Assembly (NCBI GenBank): GCA_003231645.1
Contig: QIIW01000034.1
Coordinates: 1-46,602, forward strand
Reading direction: 5' to 3'
Length of the DNA stretch: 46,602 bases
Origin: Acidimicrobiia bacterium
Lineage (GTDB): Bacteria > Actinomycetota > Acidimicrobiia > Acidimicrobiales > Aldehydirespiratoraceae
Made by a program: the position numbers and the translations under genes
Notes under the pieces: generated by a model
Seen by the model: the letters and a program-made list of their open reading frames with translations, nothing else
Databases searched by the model: none
Told to the model about the DNA's origin: nothing
Shown here: piece after piece, positions 17,352 to 25,239 of the stretch
Layout: each line of letters starts with the position of its first letter
How positions within the stretch are numbered: the first letter of the stretch is position 1

Positions 17352-18896
17352 GTGCGTCCGACCCTCAACGATGTCCTTGCCGGCGTGGCCGTGTCGCTGG
17401 TGCTCGTTCCCCAGGCAATGGCCTACGCCGAACTGGCCGGACTACCGGCATCAGTCGGCCTGTTCTCGGCCGCGCTGCCGCTGCTGTTCGCGGCGCCATT
17501 CGGATCATCGCCCTACCTCCAGACCGGTCCGACGGCAATGACCGCCCTGCTCACATTCGGGGCCTTGACCAGCGTGGGCGTCCCGGGCACTCCCCGCTAC
17601 GTGCAGTTGGCCGCCCTGCTGGCGTTGATCGTCGGGGTCGGCCGGCTCGCCCTGGGCCTGCTGAGGCTCGGAAGCGTGGCCTATCTGATGTCGCAGCCCG
17701 TTCTGTTGGGCTTCGCCTCCGGGGCGGCAACTCTCATCATCTCCTCCCAGATTCCTGCTGCCATGGGCACCAGTCCCCCTGGCAGCGGCGTGTTGTGGAG
17801 GGCGGGATGGACCCTGCTCCACCCCGGCGAATGGCACACCTCGGCCATCATGTTCGCCCTGTTCACCACCGTCGCGGTGATCGGTGGCCGTCGGATCCAC
17901 CGCATGTTCCCGGGAGTACTCCTGGCGGTCGCGGCCGGAATCCTCGTCAGTCGGATCGGTGACTATGGCGGCGACTTGGTCGGCACGATCGATGCCAGCT
18001 TCCCAACCCTGGGTCTGGCTCTTCCTTGGAGCGATCTGGGATCGATGATCGTCACCGGAGGGGTCATCGCTCTTGTGGGGTTCGCCGAACCGACCGCTCT
18101 GGCCAGGACCTTTGCCACCCAGGAGCGTCAGCCCTGGGACCCGAACAAGGAGTTGATCGGTTCCGGATTGGGAAATCTGGGATCGGCCCTGTCCGGCGGC
18201 ATGCCGGTCGGCGGTTCCTTCGCCCGCTCGTCGCTCAACCACCTTGCTGGTGCCCGCACCCGTTGGAGTGGTGCCATCACCGGCCTGACCGTCCTCGTGT
18301 TCCTGCCGTTCGCCGGGGTGGTCGAGTCACTTCCGAAAGCTGTGCTGGCCGGCATCATCATCACCGCCGGTTTCAATCTGGTCCACTACGTCAGCGTCAT
18401 ACGGATCACCAAGTACTCAAGGCCTCAAGGCTTGGTCGGCCTTGCCACGCTGATCGCCACTCTGGCGACCGCGCCTCGTGTCGAACGAGGCATCATTATT
18501 GGTGTCGCGTTGTCACTCGTGGTTCATCTGTGGCGTGAGATGAGCGTGCACTGTGATGTCGAACTCTCGGGTACGACCCTTACCGCCCGGGTTGGCGGTG
18601 TTCTGTGGTTCGGGTCGTCGGCACGGATCGAAGAGTTGTTGTCGCAGACGGTCGCGTCGAACCCCGACGTCGATCGTGTGGTGCTCAACCTTTCGGGTGC
18701 CGGTCGCATCGACTACTCGGCGACACTCGTGTTCGAACAGTTCGTGGACGACGCCGAAGCGGCCGGCGTCGAAGTCGAGTTCGTCAACATCGCCCAGTCG
18801 GCGCGCCCGCTGTTGCGACGACGCATGGGTGGGCGAGCCGGCATTCCTGTCTGGACGGGCGACAACGGCGACGAGGCCGACCCGCTCGATCAGTAG
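17352..18896 (+). CDS. SulP-family anion transporter with STAS domain
   Basis: SulP proteins carry sulfate, bicarbonate or other anions across the inner membrane. This 514-residue protein has the helix-1 signature LVLVPQAMAYAELAGLP near residue 18 and PYLQTGPTAMTALLTFG near 55. ALSGGMPVGGSFARSSLN, a hallmark of the family, lies near 280. About 10-14 membrane helices span residues 10-385. A cytoplasmic STAS domain follows at about 395-500, with VVLNLSGAGRIDYSATLVFE. Bicarbonate or sulfate cannot be separated from sequence. The start GTG 17352 is fixed by the nearby -10 box. The stop overlaps the end of the convergent aldolase gene by seven bases. Confidence 0.9.
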   Translation: MRPTLNDVLAGVAVSLVLVPQAMAYAELAGLPASVGLFSAALPLLFAAPFGSSPYLQTGPTAMTALLTFGALTSVGVPGTPRYVQLAALLALIVGVGRLALGLLRLGSVAYLMSQPVLLGFASGAATLIISSQIPAAMGTSPPGSGVLWRAGWTLLHPGEWHTSAIMFALFTTVAVIGGRRIHRMFPGVLLAVAAGILVSRIGDYGGDLVGTIDASFPTLGLALPWSDLGSMIVTGGVIALVGFAEPTALARTFATQERQPWDPNKELIGSGLGNLGSALSGGMPVGGSFARSSLNHLAGARTRWSGAITGLTVLVFLPFAGVVESLPKAVLAGIIITAGFNLVHYVSVIRITKYSRPQGLVGLATLIATLATAPRVERGIIIGVALSLVVHLWREMSVHCDVELSGTTLTARVGGVLWFGSSARIEELLSQTVASNPDVDRVVLNLSGAGRIDYSATLVFEQFVDDAEAAGVEVEFVNIAQSARPLLRRRMGGRAGIPVWTGDNGDEADPLDQ

Positions 18897-19678
18897 AGGG
18901 CGCCGCCCGGTTCGCCCGGGTCGGTTGCCGACGAACGGGCCCGTTCCAGTTCCGCCGCGTACCCGATGCGGGCGGCGAGAAGATCGGTGGTAACAGTCAC
19001 CATCCGAAAACCGGCCGCCAGCCGTTTCGGCACGAGCGCCCCGTTGGCGTGTATACCCGGTACTACACCCGCCTTCTCACAGGCCGAGAGGATGGTGGTG
19101 AGTGCTTCGTCGAAGTCGGACTCACCGTCATTGTTTCGGGGTGCCAGCCCGAGCGTGATCGACAGATCAGCCGGACCGACGTAGACCGCGTCGATGCCGG
19201 GAACGGCGAGGATGGCGTCGATGTCACCGACCGCTTGGCGGGTCTCGATCATCGGTATCGCCGCCACGTTCTCGGCCGACCAGGCGGGGTATCCGTCGGC
19301 TCGCATGCCGGCGACCGTGGGGCCATGGCTGCGAGCACCGCCGGGAGCGTAGCGCACCGACCTCACCACCGCCTCGGCCTCGGCGACCGAGTTGACCATC
19401 GGCACGATCACGCCGTGGGCTCCGGCGTCGAGCATCTTGCCGATGATGCCCTGCTCGTTCCACGGCACCCTTACGATCGGACTCGCGCCACCGAGAAGGA
19501 TCGCCTGGATCATCGAGACGACATCGGAGTATTCGATCGCGCCGTGTTGGGTGTCGATGCAAACGTAGTCGAAACCCATTCGGGCGGTGGCCTCGGCCAT
19601 GACCGGACCGGGAAGTGTCAACCAGGCGCCGGTCACTGATTCGCCGGCGCGCCAACGGGCGCGAATCGGAGTGCTCAT
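18890..19678 (-). CDS. HpcH/HpaI-family class II aldolase
   Basis: Members cleave or form 2-oxo-3-deoxy acids, giving pyruvate and an aldehyde such as glyoxylate or succinic semialdehyde. The 262-residue protein contains IDTQHGAIEY with the catalytic His near residue 40, IVRVPWNEQ with the substrate Arg near 66, IPMIETRQAVGDID with the metal-binding Glu near 140 and YVGPADLSITLG with the second metal ligand near 167. The ATG at 19678 precedes the family-like MSTPIRARWRAGESVTGAWL. A GGTCTA/TAGACC box seven bases upstream (19686-19691) could be a weak separate promoter. It lies 25 bp downstream of a 2-hydroxyacid dehydrogenase and may form an operon with it. Confidence 0.88.
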   Translation of the reverse strand: MSTPIRARWRAGESVTGAWLTLPGPVMAEATARMGFDYVCIDTQHGAIEYSDVVSMIQAILLGGASPIVRVPWNEQGIIGKMLDAGAHGVIVPMVNSVAEAEAVVRSVRYAPGGARSHGPTVAGMRADGYPAWSAENVAAIPMIETRQAVGDIDAILAVPGIDAVYVGPADLSITLGLAPRNNDGESDFDEALTTILSACEKAGVVPGIHANGALVPKRLAAGFRMVTVTTDLLAARIGYAAELERARSSATDPGEPGGALY

Positions 19679-19703
19679 GAACGCCGGTCTAGCACGTCGC
19701 AGC

Positions 19704-20642
19704 TCAGTGTTGCTGGTCGACGACGGTGGCCGGTCGACCGGCGAGAACCGCGATCGCGTTGTCGACGGCATGCTCGAACAGGCGCCGGCGGCCCGCGGCG
19801 GTCGACGACGCGACGTGGGGGGTGACGATGACGGTGTCCCGGTCGAGCAGTGGATGGTCGACCGGCAGCGGCTCGGGTTCGGTGACATCGAGCCCGGCCC
19901 CGGCCAGATGGCGGGCGTCGAGAGCGTCGGCGAGGGCGTCGTGGTCGACGAGAGCACCGCGGGCGCAGTTGACGAGGTAGGCACCGGGCTTCATGGCGGC
20001 CATGGTGGTCGCGTTGATCATGTGTCGTGTCGCCACCACCGCGGGAGCGTGCAACGACACGACGTCGGCCGCCGCGAGCAGATCGCTGAGACCGACCATA
20101 CGGACGCCCGCAACGGGGCTCTTGTCGAGCGCGGGATCGGAGGCGATCACCACCATGCCGAGAGCCATCGCCGCGGCCGCGACCCGGCGTGCGATCCGAC
20201 CGAGCCCGACCAGGCCGAGCGTGGCGCCATCGAGCTCGAGCGCGGTCGCCACCGCCGGCCCGCCCAGCCCGTGCCGGGTGCGGTCGCGCTGGGTGACGAG
20301 CTCCTTGGTGATGCCAAGGATCAGAGCCATGGTGTGCTCGGCGGTGCTGACGGTGGGTGCGTCGGGGGCGTTGCAAACCACGACCCCGGCCGCGGTGGCC
20401 GCAGCGATGTCGACGTTGTCGAAGCCGATGCCCATGCGCGACACGACCCTGAGCCCGGGGAACCGGGCGAACCGATCGGCATCCCAGCGGTGGCCGATAC
20501 CGATCACCGCGCCGGCAGCACCCGCCAGCGACCCGTCGCCGGGACCGACGAGGCGTGCCCGATCTTGCACGTGCCGAAGATCGGCGTCGACAATCTGCCG
20601 GTCGAGGTGGATGGTCGGCTGGTCCCGTGTCCGGTCGCTCAT
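19704..20642 (-). CDS. D-isomer-specific 2-hydroxyacid dehydrogenase
   Basis: An NAD(P)-dependent enzyme interconverting D-2-hydroxy and 2-oxo acids. Candidates by family are D-glycerate/hydroxypyruvate-glyoxylate reductase or a phosphoglycerate-dehydrogenase-like enzyme. The 312-residue protein shows SRMGIGFDNVDIAAATAAG near residue 68, the Rossmann motif LGLVGLGRIARRV near 140, the catalytic Arg in NCARGALVD near 225, Glu in LDVTEPEPLP near 250 and His in VIVTPHVAS near 275. No C-terminal ACT domain is present, which argues against biosynthetic SerA. The ATG at 20642 has a TAGCTT box six bases upstream. A dehydrogenase and an aldolase of this type side by side would suit hydroxy-acid breakdown. 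Confidence 0.88.
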   Translation of the reverse strand: MSDRTRDQPTIHLDRQIVDADLRHVQDRARLVGPGDGSLAGAAGAVIGIGHRWDADRFARFPGLRVVSRMGIGFDNVDIAAATAAGVVVCNAPDAPTVSTAEHTMALILGITKELVTQRDRTRHGLGGPAVATALELDGATLGLVGLGRIARRVAAAAMALGMVVIASDPALDKSPVAGVRMVGLSDLLAAADVVSLHAPAVVATRHMINATTMAAMKPGAYLVNCARGALVDHDALADALDARHLAGAGLDVTEPEPLPVDHPLLDRDTVIVTPHVASSTAAGRRRLFEHAVDNAIAVLAGRPATVVDQQH

Positions 20643-20648
20643 GGGGGA

Positions 20649-20654
20649 AAGCTA
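20649..20654 (-). promoter_or_regulatory. -10 box TAGCTT for the 2-hydroxyacid dehydrogenase
   Basis: Read on the minus strand, TAGCTT is followed by six bases and ATG 20642, again leaderless spacing. It lies in the 55-bp gap after the HIBADH-like gene, so the downstream pair may be transcribed separately. Confidence 0.45.
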
Positions 20655-20697
20655 CCCCCGCACCTCCCCATCGGACAGGGAACCGTGCGCCGCCGTC

Positions 20698-21567
20698 TCA
20701 GTCGGGTGGCCCGGTGGCGGTGATGCCGTAGACGAGCTGCATGGCGTCGCGTGTGGCCTCGACCACCGGCATGGGTCGACCGGTTTCGAGCCCGATCTGC
20801 GCCGCCACCTCGAGATCCTTCTCGGCGAGGGCGATCATGTGTTGGAGCATCTCGCCGAAGCCGCCTTCGGTCTTGGCATCGGGCGACATGGTGAGCAACG
20901 GGAAAAACTGTTCGGTGAGCCTCCCCAGCATTCCCACGTGGCGCCATGCCGCCAGCAACTGATGACAGTCGACACCTTCGGACATGGCCACTTGATACGA
21001 AGCGCTCGCTGCGGCCTGCTGGAGATAGGTCATCACGTTGAGCCCGACCTTGAGCGCCATACCTGTTCCGATGGTGCCGGCCTCGATCACGGCACCACCG
21101 CAGGTCCGCAACGACGGCATGGCGGCCTCGGGGACACCGCCGGCCGGTACGCCCACGGTGATGACCAGGTCGCCTCGCTCGGCCGCTTCCGTGCCACCCG
21201 CCACTCCGGCATCGAACAGGATGACGCCCTGCTCGTCGGCGAGGGCGGAGAGGTCGCGCACCGTGTCAGGGTGCACCGTGGAGTGGATGGCCACGCTGGT
21301 GCCCTCGGCGGCAGCACCCAGAATGCCATCGGCCCCGGTCACGACATCGAGGACATCGACGTCGTTTGGCACGCACACCCCGACATGGGAGCACCGGCGG
21401 GCCACGTCGGCAACCGAACCCCCCGCCTTGGCCCCTTCAGAGACGAGGCGCGCGACGGCCTGCTCGGAGACGTCGAACACCATCAGATCGAGGCCGTCGG
21501 CCACGAGTCGGCTCGCCATCGCCGCGCCCATCGCACCAAGTCCTATGAATCCAACACGCGCTGTCAT
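20698..21567 (-). CDS. 3-hydroxyisobutyrate dehydrogenase-family NAD(P) oxidoreductase
   Basis: Beta-hydroxyacid dehydrogenases oxidise 3-hydroxyisobutyrate or reduce tartronate semialdehyde and similar compounds. The 289-residue protein begins with the Rossmann motif VGFIGLGAMGAAMASRL. The substrate loop is FDAGVAGGTEAAERGDL near residue 117, in place of the usual DAPVSGG. The catalytic Lys lies in GTGMALKVGLNVMTYL near 168. The C-terminal all-helical dimer domain is present. The ATG at 21567 has a GAGAGG-like ribosome site. The altered substrate loop suggests a non-standard substrate. It is divergent from the binding-protein gene, with which it seems to share a symmetric -10 region. Confidence 0.85.
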   Translation of the reverse strand: MTARVGFIGLGAMGAAMASRLVADGLDLMVFDVSEQAVARLVSEGAKAGGSVADVARRCSHVGVCVPNDVDVLDVVTGADGILGAAAEGTSVAIHSTVHPDTVRDLSALADEQGVILFDAGVAGGTEAAERGDLVITVGVPAGGVPEAAMPSLRTCGGAVIEAGTIGTGMALKVGLNVMTYLQQAAASASYQVAMSEGVDCHQLLAAWRHVGMLGRLTEQFFPLLTMSPDAKTEGGFGEMLQHMIALAEKDLEVAAQIGLETGRPMPVVEATRDAMQLVYGITATGPPD

Positions 21568-21612
21568 CTCTCGACCTCTCCGGCATCCATCGACCGGCGG
21601 GCCGACCGCAGC

Positions 21613-21618
21613 TACCGT
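21613..21618. promoter_or_regulatory. Symmetric -10 element (TACCGT / TACGGT) between divergent genes
   Basis: The sequence GCTACCGTAGC contains TACCGT on the plus strand and TACGGT on the minus strand, overlapping. On the plus side it lies nine bases before an ATG at 21628. On the minus side it would give a leader of about 40 nt to the dehydrogenase at 21567. Both strands could fire from the same opened DNA. Confidence 0.45.
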
Positions 21619-21627
21619 AGTCAAATC

Positions 21628-21654
21628 ATGACCGATGAACCGAAACCACTTTGA
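21628..21654 (+). CDS. Possible eight-codon leader ORF before the binding-protein gene
   Basis: ATG 21628 opens MTDEPKPL and stops at TGA 21652-21654, which overlaps the TTG 21651 start of the lipoprotein gene by three bases. The ATG is placed correctly for leaderless translation from the -10 at 21613. Either ribosomes finish this mini-ORF and restart at TTG, or the two frames were one and a base has been lost in the run of T at 21650-21652. No known leader peptide is recognised. Confidence 0.35.
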   Translation: MTDEPKPL

Positions 21655-23015
21655 GGCTCGGCATTGTCCTCGCGGCCGCGGTTGCGGCCGTGGCTGCGGC
21701 ATCCTGTAGCTCCGGCGGCTCGACCTCCACTCCCGCTGCCGCCACATCCACGACATCCACGACGTCTGCGGGAGCTCCGATCACCGAACCGACATCGTCG
21801 TCCCCAGCCGGCCCACAACCGCTCACCGCCTCGTTCACCGGCGTCACCGCCGACACGATCACGATCGCTGTTCTGTCGCCCGACTTCGAAAAGATACGCA
21901 AACTGTTCGGGGTGAAACTCGACAATCAGGACTCCAAGCCGGTCATGCAACCGCTGATCGACAACCTCAATGCCGGCGGGGGAATCAACGGCCGCCGTGT
22001 CGATGCCGTCTATCGGAAGTTTCTTCCGGTAGGAGCATCCGACGCCGATCGTGTCTGCCTGGAGGTCACCGAGGACACAGGAGTGTTCGCGGTGCTCGGC
22101 GGGTTCGTCGGACCGGGAGCGCAGGAGGCCAACCTGTGCCTCACGCAGCTTCACAACACCATCTTGATCGGAGCGGCCGGGACGGCCGAGCAATACGCCC
22201 GTTCGACCGCCCCGTGGATCGTCGACAGCATGAGCCCACTGCGGCAGGCCCGGGCCCTCGTGACGCTGCTCGCCGACCAGGGGATCTTGGCCCGGAAAGT
22301 GGCAATCTGGACATCCGACCCTCAACTCGACACTCTGGTCCCCGACATCAGCGACGCTCTCAAAGCGGCCGGCTCGGACGTCTTGTTCAGCGGAACACAG
22401 TCGGCGCCGGCCTCCGATCTGGTCGCTTCCGACGACGAATACCGGTTGTTCCTCGACCGGGCGCAGGCCGAGGGCGTGGAGGCGATCTACTGGCTCGGCA
22501 ACGGCCTCTCCCCACCCAAGCTCGGTGCTTCCGACGCCCCCGAGATCGCCATCTATGATCCGTTCGCCGACCAGATCATCGGAGTTCTCCGAAACATTCC
22601 CGATGCCGGCAAGCTCACGATCTACGGGGTGGGGATTTTTCCGAAGCCGTTCCGAAAGGACCCCCTTCTCGACCAGTGCATGAAGATCGTGGAGGCGGCC
22701 ACCGACATCGTCGTCAAACGACCGGAGGACACTGCCGTCGGCCAGCCCGACTGGTATACCGATGTCGCCGACAACTGCGAACAACTCGATATCTTCCGCC
22801 TGGCCGCCACCGCAGCCGGGCCCGACCTGACCAACGACTCGTTTCTCGCCGCGGCCAAGGCACTGGGCAACATCAAACTCCCCGGCGAAATCGCCGCCTC
22901 GATCCGTCCCGGCAAGTACGACGTGTCCGACGCCACAGGACTTGCGAAGTTCGACGCCTCCGCCTACGGCAAGGGAGACTTCGTGCCGGTCGGGCCCATC
23001 AGGGTGTTCGACTGA
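21651..23015 (+). CDS. ABC-type substrate-binding lipoprotein, LivK-like
   Basis: This is an extracytoplasmic solute receptor (type I periplasmic-binding fold). The first 20 residues form a lipoprotein signal (LGIVLAAAVAAVAAASC) with Cys in AASC as lipidation site. A Ser/Thr/Pro-rich linker of about 35 residues follows. The binding domain starts near residue 65 (DTITIAVLSPDF) and shows LIDNLNAGGGINGRRVDAVY and GVFAVLGGFVGPGAQEANLC, typical of LivK-like proteins. The 454-residue length is normal. The TTG start at 21651 is the only one that includes the signal peptide in frame. It heads the operon with two fused transport proteins downstream. The ligand is unknown, and the hydroxyacid oxidase at the end of the operon hints at an organic acid or derivative. 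Confidence 0.85.
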   Translation: MRLGIVLAAAVAAVAAASCSSGGSTSTPAAATSTTSTTSAGAPITEPTSSSPAGPQPLTASFTGVTADTITIAVLSPDFEKIRKLFGVKLDNQDSKPVMQPLIDNLNAGGGINGRRVDAVYRKFLPVGASDADRVCLEVTEDTGVFAVLGGFVGPGAQEANLCLTQLHNTILIGAAGTAEQYARSTAPWIVDSMSPLRQARALVTLLADQGILARKVAIWTSDPQLDTLVPDISDALKAAGSDVLFSGTQSAPASDLVASDDEYRLFLDRAQAEGVEAIYWLGNGLSPPKLGASDAPEIAIYDPFADQIIGVLRNIPDAGKLTIYGVGIFPKPFRKDPLLDQCMKIVEAATDIVVKRPEDTAVGQPDWYTDVADNCEQLDIFRLAATAAGPDLTNDSFLAAAKALGNIKLPGEIAASIRPGKYDVSDATGLAKFDASAYGKGDFVPVGPIRVFD

Positions 23016-23037
23016 CACCAGAAGGGGGCCGGGGTAA

Positions 23038-25239
23038 GTGAGCGAAACCGATACCGATCCCACGAACGCGGCCTCGCTCACGGCATCGGTTCTCGCAGAA
23101 GAGGCAGCTCGGCGGGCCGCTCAGCTCGAACGCTCCAAGGAAGTTGTGTTCGCCGACCACCTGCTACCCGGGGTCGGCGGTGAACCGATGGGCTTCAGGG
23201 AAGGCCTGGTCAAAGGGGGCCTTTACACGTTGGTGGTGGTGGCGATCATAAACTCCCTCGGCGAGATTGAGGGCGCTGCCATCAACGTCCTCGGCCCCGA
23301 CATCGCCGACACCTTCGGCGTCTCCAACGGCACCATCACATTCTTCTCGGTGGTCTCCGTGGTGTTCCTCGCGTTCGGCGCCGGTCCCCTCGGCTGGCTG
23401 GCCGACCGGTTCCGCCGCGGCCCGATCATCGGCGTCACAAACGCGGCATTGGCGGCGTTTGCCGTGTTCACCGCGTTGTCGGTCAACGCCTTCATGATGT
23501 TCTGGGGTCGGTTCCTCTCGGGCATCTCCAGATCCAACAACATCACGGTCAACCCCACACTCCTGGCCGACACCTACCCGATCCAGATTCGCGGTCGCAC
23601 GTACGCGGTCAGCGCAGGCCTCGGCCGGGTCTTCGCCGCGTTGAGCCCGGTGCTGGTAGGCGGTATCGCGGCACTCGTCGGTGGCGTCGAGGGGTGGCGC
23701 TGGGTCTACATCGTGCTCGCGGTGGCGGTGGCGGTGATGACGGTGTTTGCGTTCAGACTCCCGGAGCCCCACCGGGGCCAGTGGGAGCAGGAAGAAGTCC
23801 TCGGCGCCAAGCTCGAGGACACCAGCCAGATACCAATCTCGATGGAGGCCGCAGCGGCCAGAATCTGGCGTATCGACACGATCCGGTTCATGACCATCGC
23901 ATTGGCGGCGATCGGATTCGCTCTCTTCCCCGCCCAGTCGATTCAGAGCTTCTTCCTCGACGAGCACTTCGGCCTCACGGCATGGGAACGCGGTCTGGCC
24001 ACGGCCCCCGCCGCTGCCATGCTGATCATGTTCCTGCCGATCGTCGGACGTCGATTCGACGCCGCGTTCCGGACCGATCCCGACAAGGCGCTGCGTCTCG
24101 TCGGCCTGCTTCTGCTACCCGTCACGGTGCTGGTTCCCATCCAATATTCGATGCCCAACGTGGTGCTGTTCGCGACGGTGGGGGCGATCAACGCCACGTT
24201 CCTCGGAGCGGCGTTCGCGATGGTGCAGCCGTCGATTCAATGCGTCGTTCCCTACCGACTGCGGGGCATGGGCACCGCTGTCATCGCGTTCTTCATGCTC
24301 GCCGTGGGTGGTATCGGCGGCGGCTTGGCGGCGGCATTTCTCCAGAACAGCCTGGGCGAGAAGGCAGCAGTCATTGCTCTGACCGTCATATCGATGCCGG
24401 TCGGCGGTTTCTACATGATCAAGGGCTCAGGTCGCCTGCGTCGTGACCTGTCGCTGATGGTCGCCGAGTTGCAGGAGGAGCAGGAGCATCAAAACGATGC
24501 TGCGGTGGGAGCGATCCCCGCCATCCAGGTCCGCAACGTCGACTTCAGCTACGGCCAGGTACAGGTCCTGTTCAACCTGTCCTTCGAGGTGGAAAGGGGC
24601 GAGACGCTGGCGCTGCTGGGCACCAACGGCTCCGGCAAGTCGACAATTCTGCGGGTGGTCACCGGCCTGGAGACACCCGAGCACGGAGTTGTCAGGCTCA
24701 ACGGCCACACGATCACGTTCACCACGCCGGAGCAACGCGCCAGGCTCGGTATCCACATGCTTCCCGGCGGCAACGGCACGTTCACCGCGATGTCGATCCG
24801 TGACAACCTGGTGATGGGCGCCTATTGCTACCGATCCAACAAGGTCGAGGTCGAGCGGCGTATCGCCAAGGTTCTCGACCTGTTCCCGGCGCTGGCCGAA
24901 CGTCTCGACGACAAGGCCGGAGACCTGTCGGGTGGGCAGCAGCAGATGCTGGCACTGGCGCGGGTGATGCTCCACGAGCCCGAAGTGCTGATCATCGACG
25001 AGCTGAGCCTCGGGCTGGCGCCGACGACCGTGCAGAGCCTGCTCGAGTTGATCGGTTCGCTCCGTGCCGCCGGGCAGACCATGATCATCGTCGAGCAGTC
25101 CATCGATGTCGCACTCGCCGTCGCCGACCGAGCAGTCTTTCTCGAGAACGGCCAGGTGCGCTTCGAGGGACCGGCCCATGAGTTGGTCGAGCGAAACGAT
25201 CTCGCCCGGGCGGTCTTCTTCGGGAAGGAAGGCGGATGA
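23038..25239 (+). CDS. MFS permease fused to a LivF-type ABC ATPase
   Basis: Two transport domains are joined in one 733-residue chain. Residues about 60-470 form a complete major-facilitator permease with about 12 helices. Its loop motif is LGWLADRFRRGPIIG, followed by WGRFLSGISRSNNITVNPTL. After a charged linker (LQEEQEHQND, about 480-490) comes a LivF-like ATPase. Its Walker A is GTNGSGKST near 527, its signature LSGGQQQMLALAR near 630 and its Walker B VLIIDELSLGL near 650. LivF normally works with LivG under a LivHM channel, and those three are fused in the next gene. The GTG at 23038 is chosen. The stop overlaps the next ATG by four bases. The MFS half might be a second permease or a non-transporting anchor. 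Confidence 0.88.
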   Translation: MSETDTDPTNAASLTASVLAEEAARRAAQLERSKEVVFADHLLPGVGGEPMGFREGLVKGGLYTLVVVAIINSLGEIEGAAINVLGPDIADTFGVSNGTITFFSVVSVVFLAFGAGPLGWLADRFRRGPIIGVTNAALAAFAVFTALSVNAFMMFWGRFLSGISRSNNITVNPTLLADTYPIQIRGRTYAVSAGLGRVFAALSPVLVGGIAALVGGVEGWRWVYIVLAVAVAVMTVFAFRLPEPHRGQWEQEEVLGAKLEDTSQIPISMEAAAARIWRIDTIRFMTIALAAIGFALFPAQSIQSFFLDEHFGLTAWERGLATAPAAAMLIMFLPIVGRRFDAAFRTDPDKALRLVGLLLLPVTVLVPIQYSMPNVVLFATVGAINATFLGAAFAMVQPSIQCVVPYRLRGMGTAVIAFFMLAVGGIGGGLAAAFLQNSLGEKAAVIALTVISMPVGGFYMIKGSGRLRRDLSLMVAELQEEQEHQNDAAVGAIPAIQVRNVDFSYGQVQVLFNLSFEVERGETLALLGTNGSGKSTILRVVTGLETPEHGVVRLNGHTITFTTPEQRARLGIHMLPGGNGTFTAMSIRDNLVMGAYCYRSNKVEVERRIAKVLDLFPALAERLDDKAGDLSGGQQQMLALARVMLHEPEVLIIDELSLGLAPTTVQSLLELIGSLRAAGQTMIIVEQSIDVALAVADRAVFLENGQVRFEGPAHELVERNDLARAVFFGKEGG

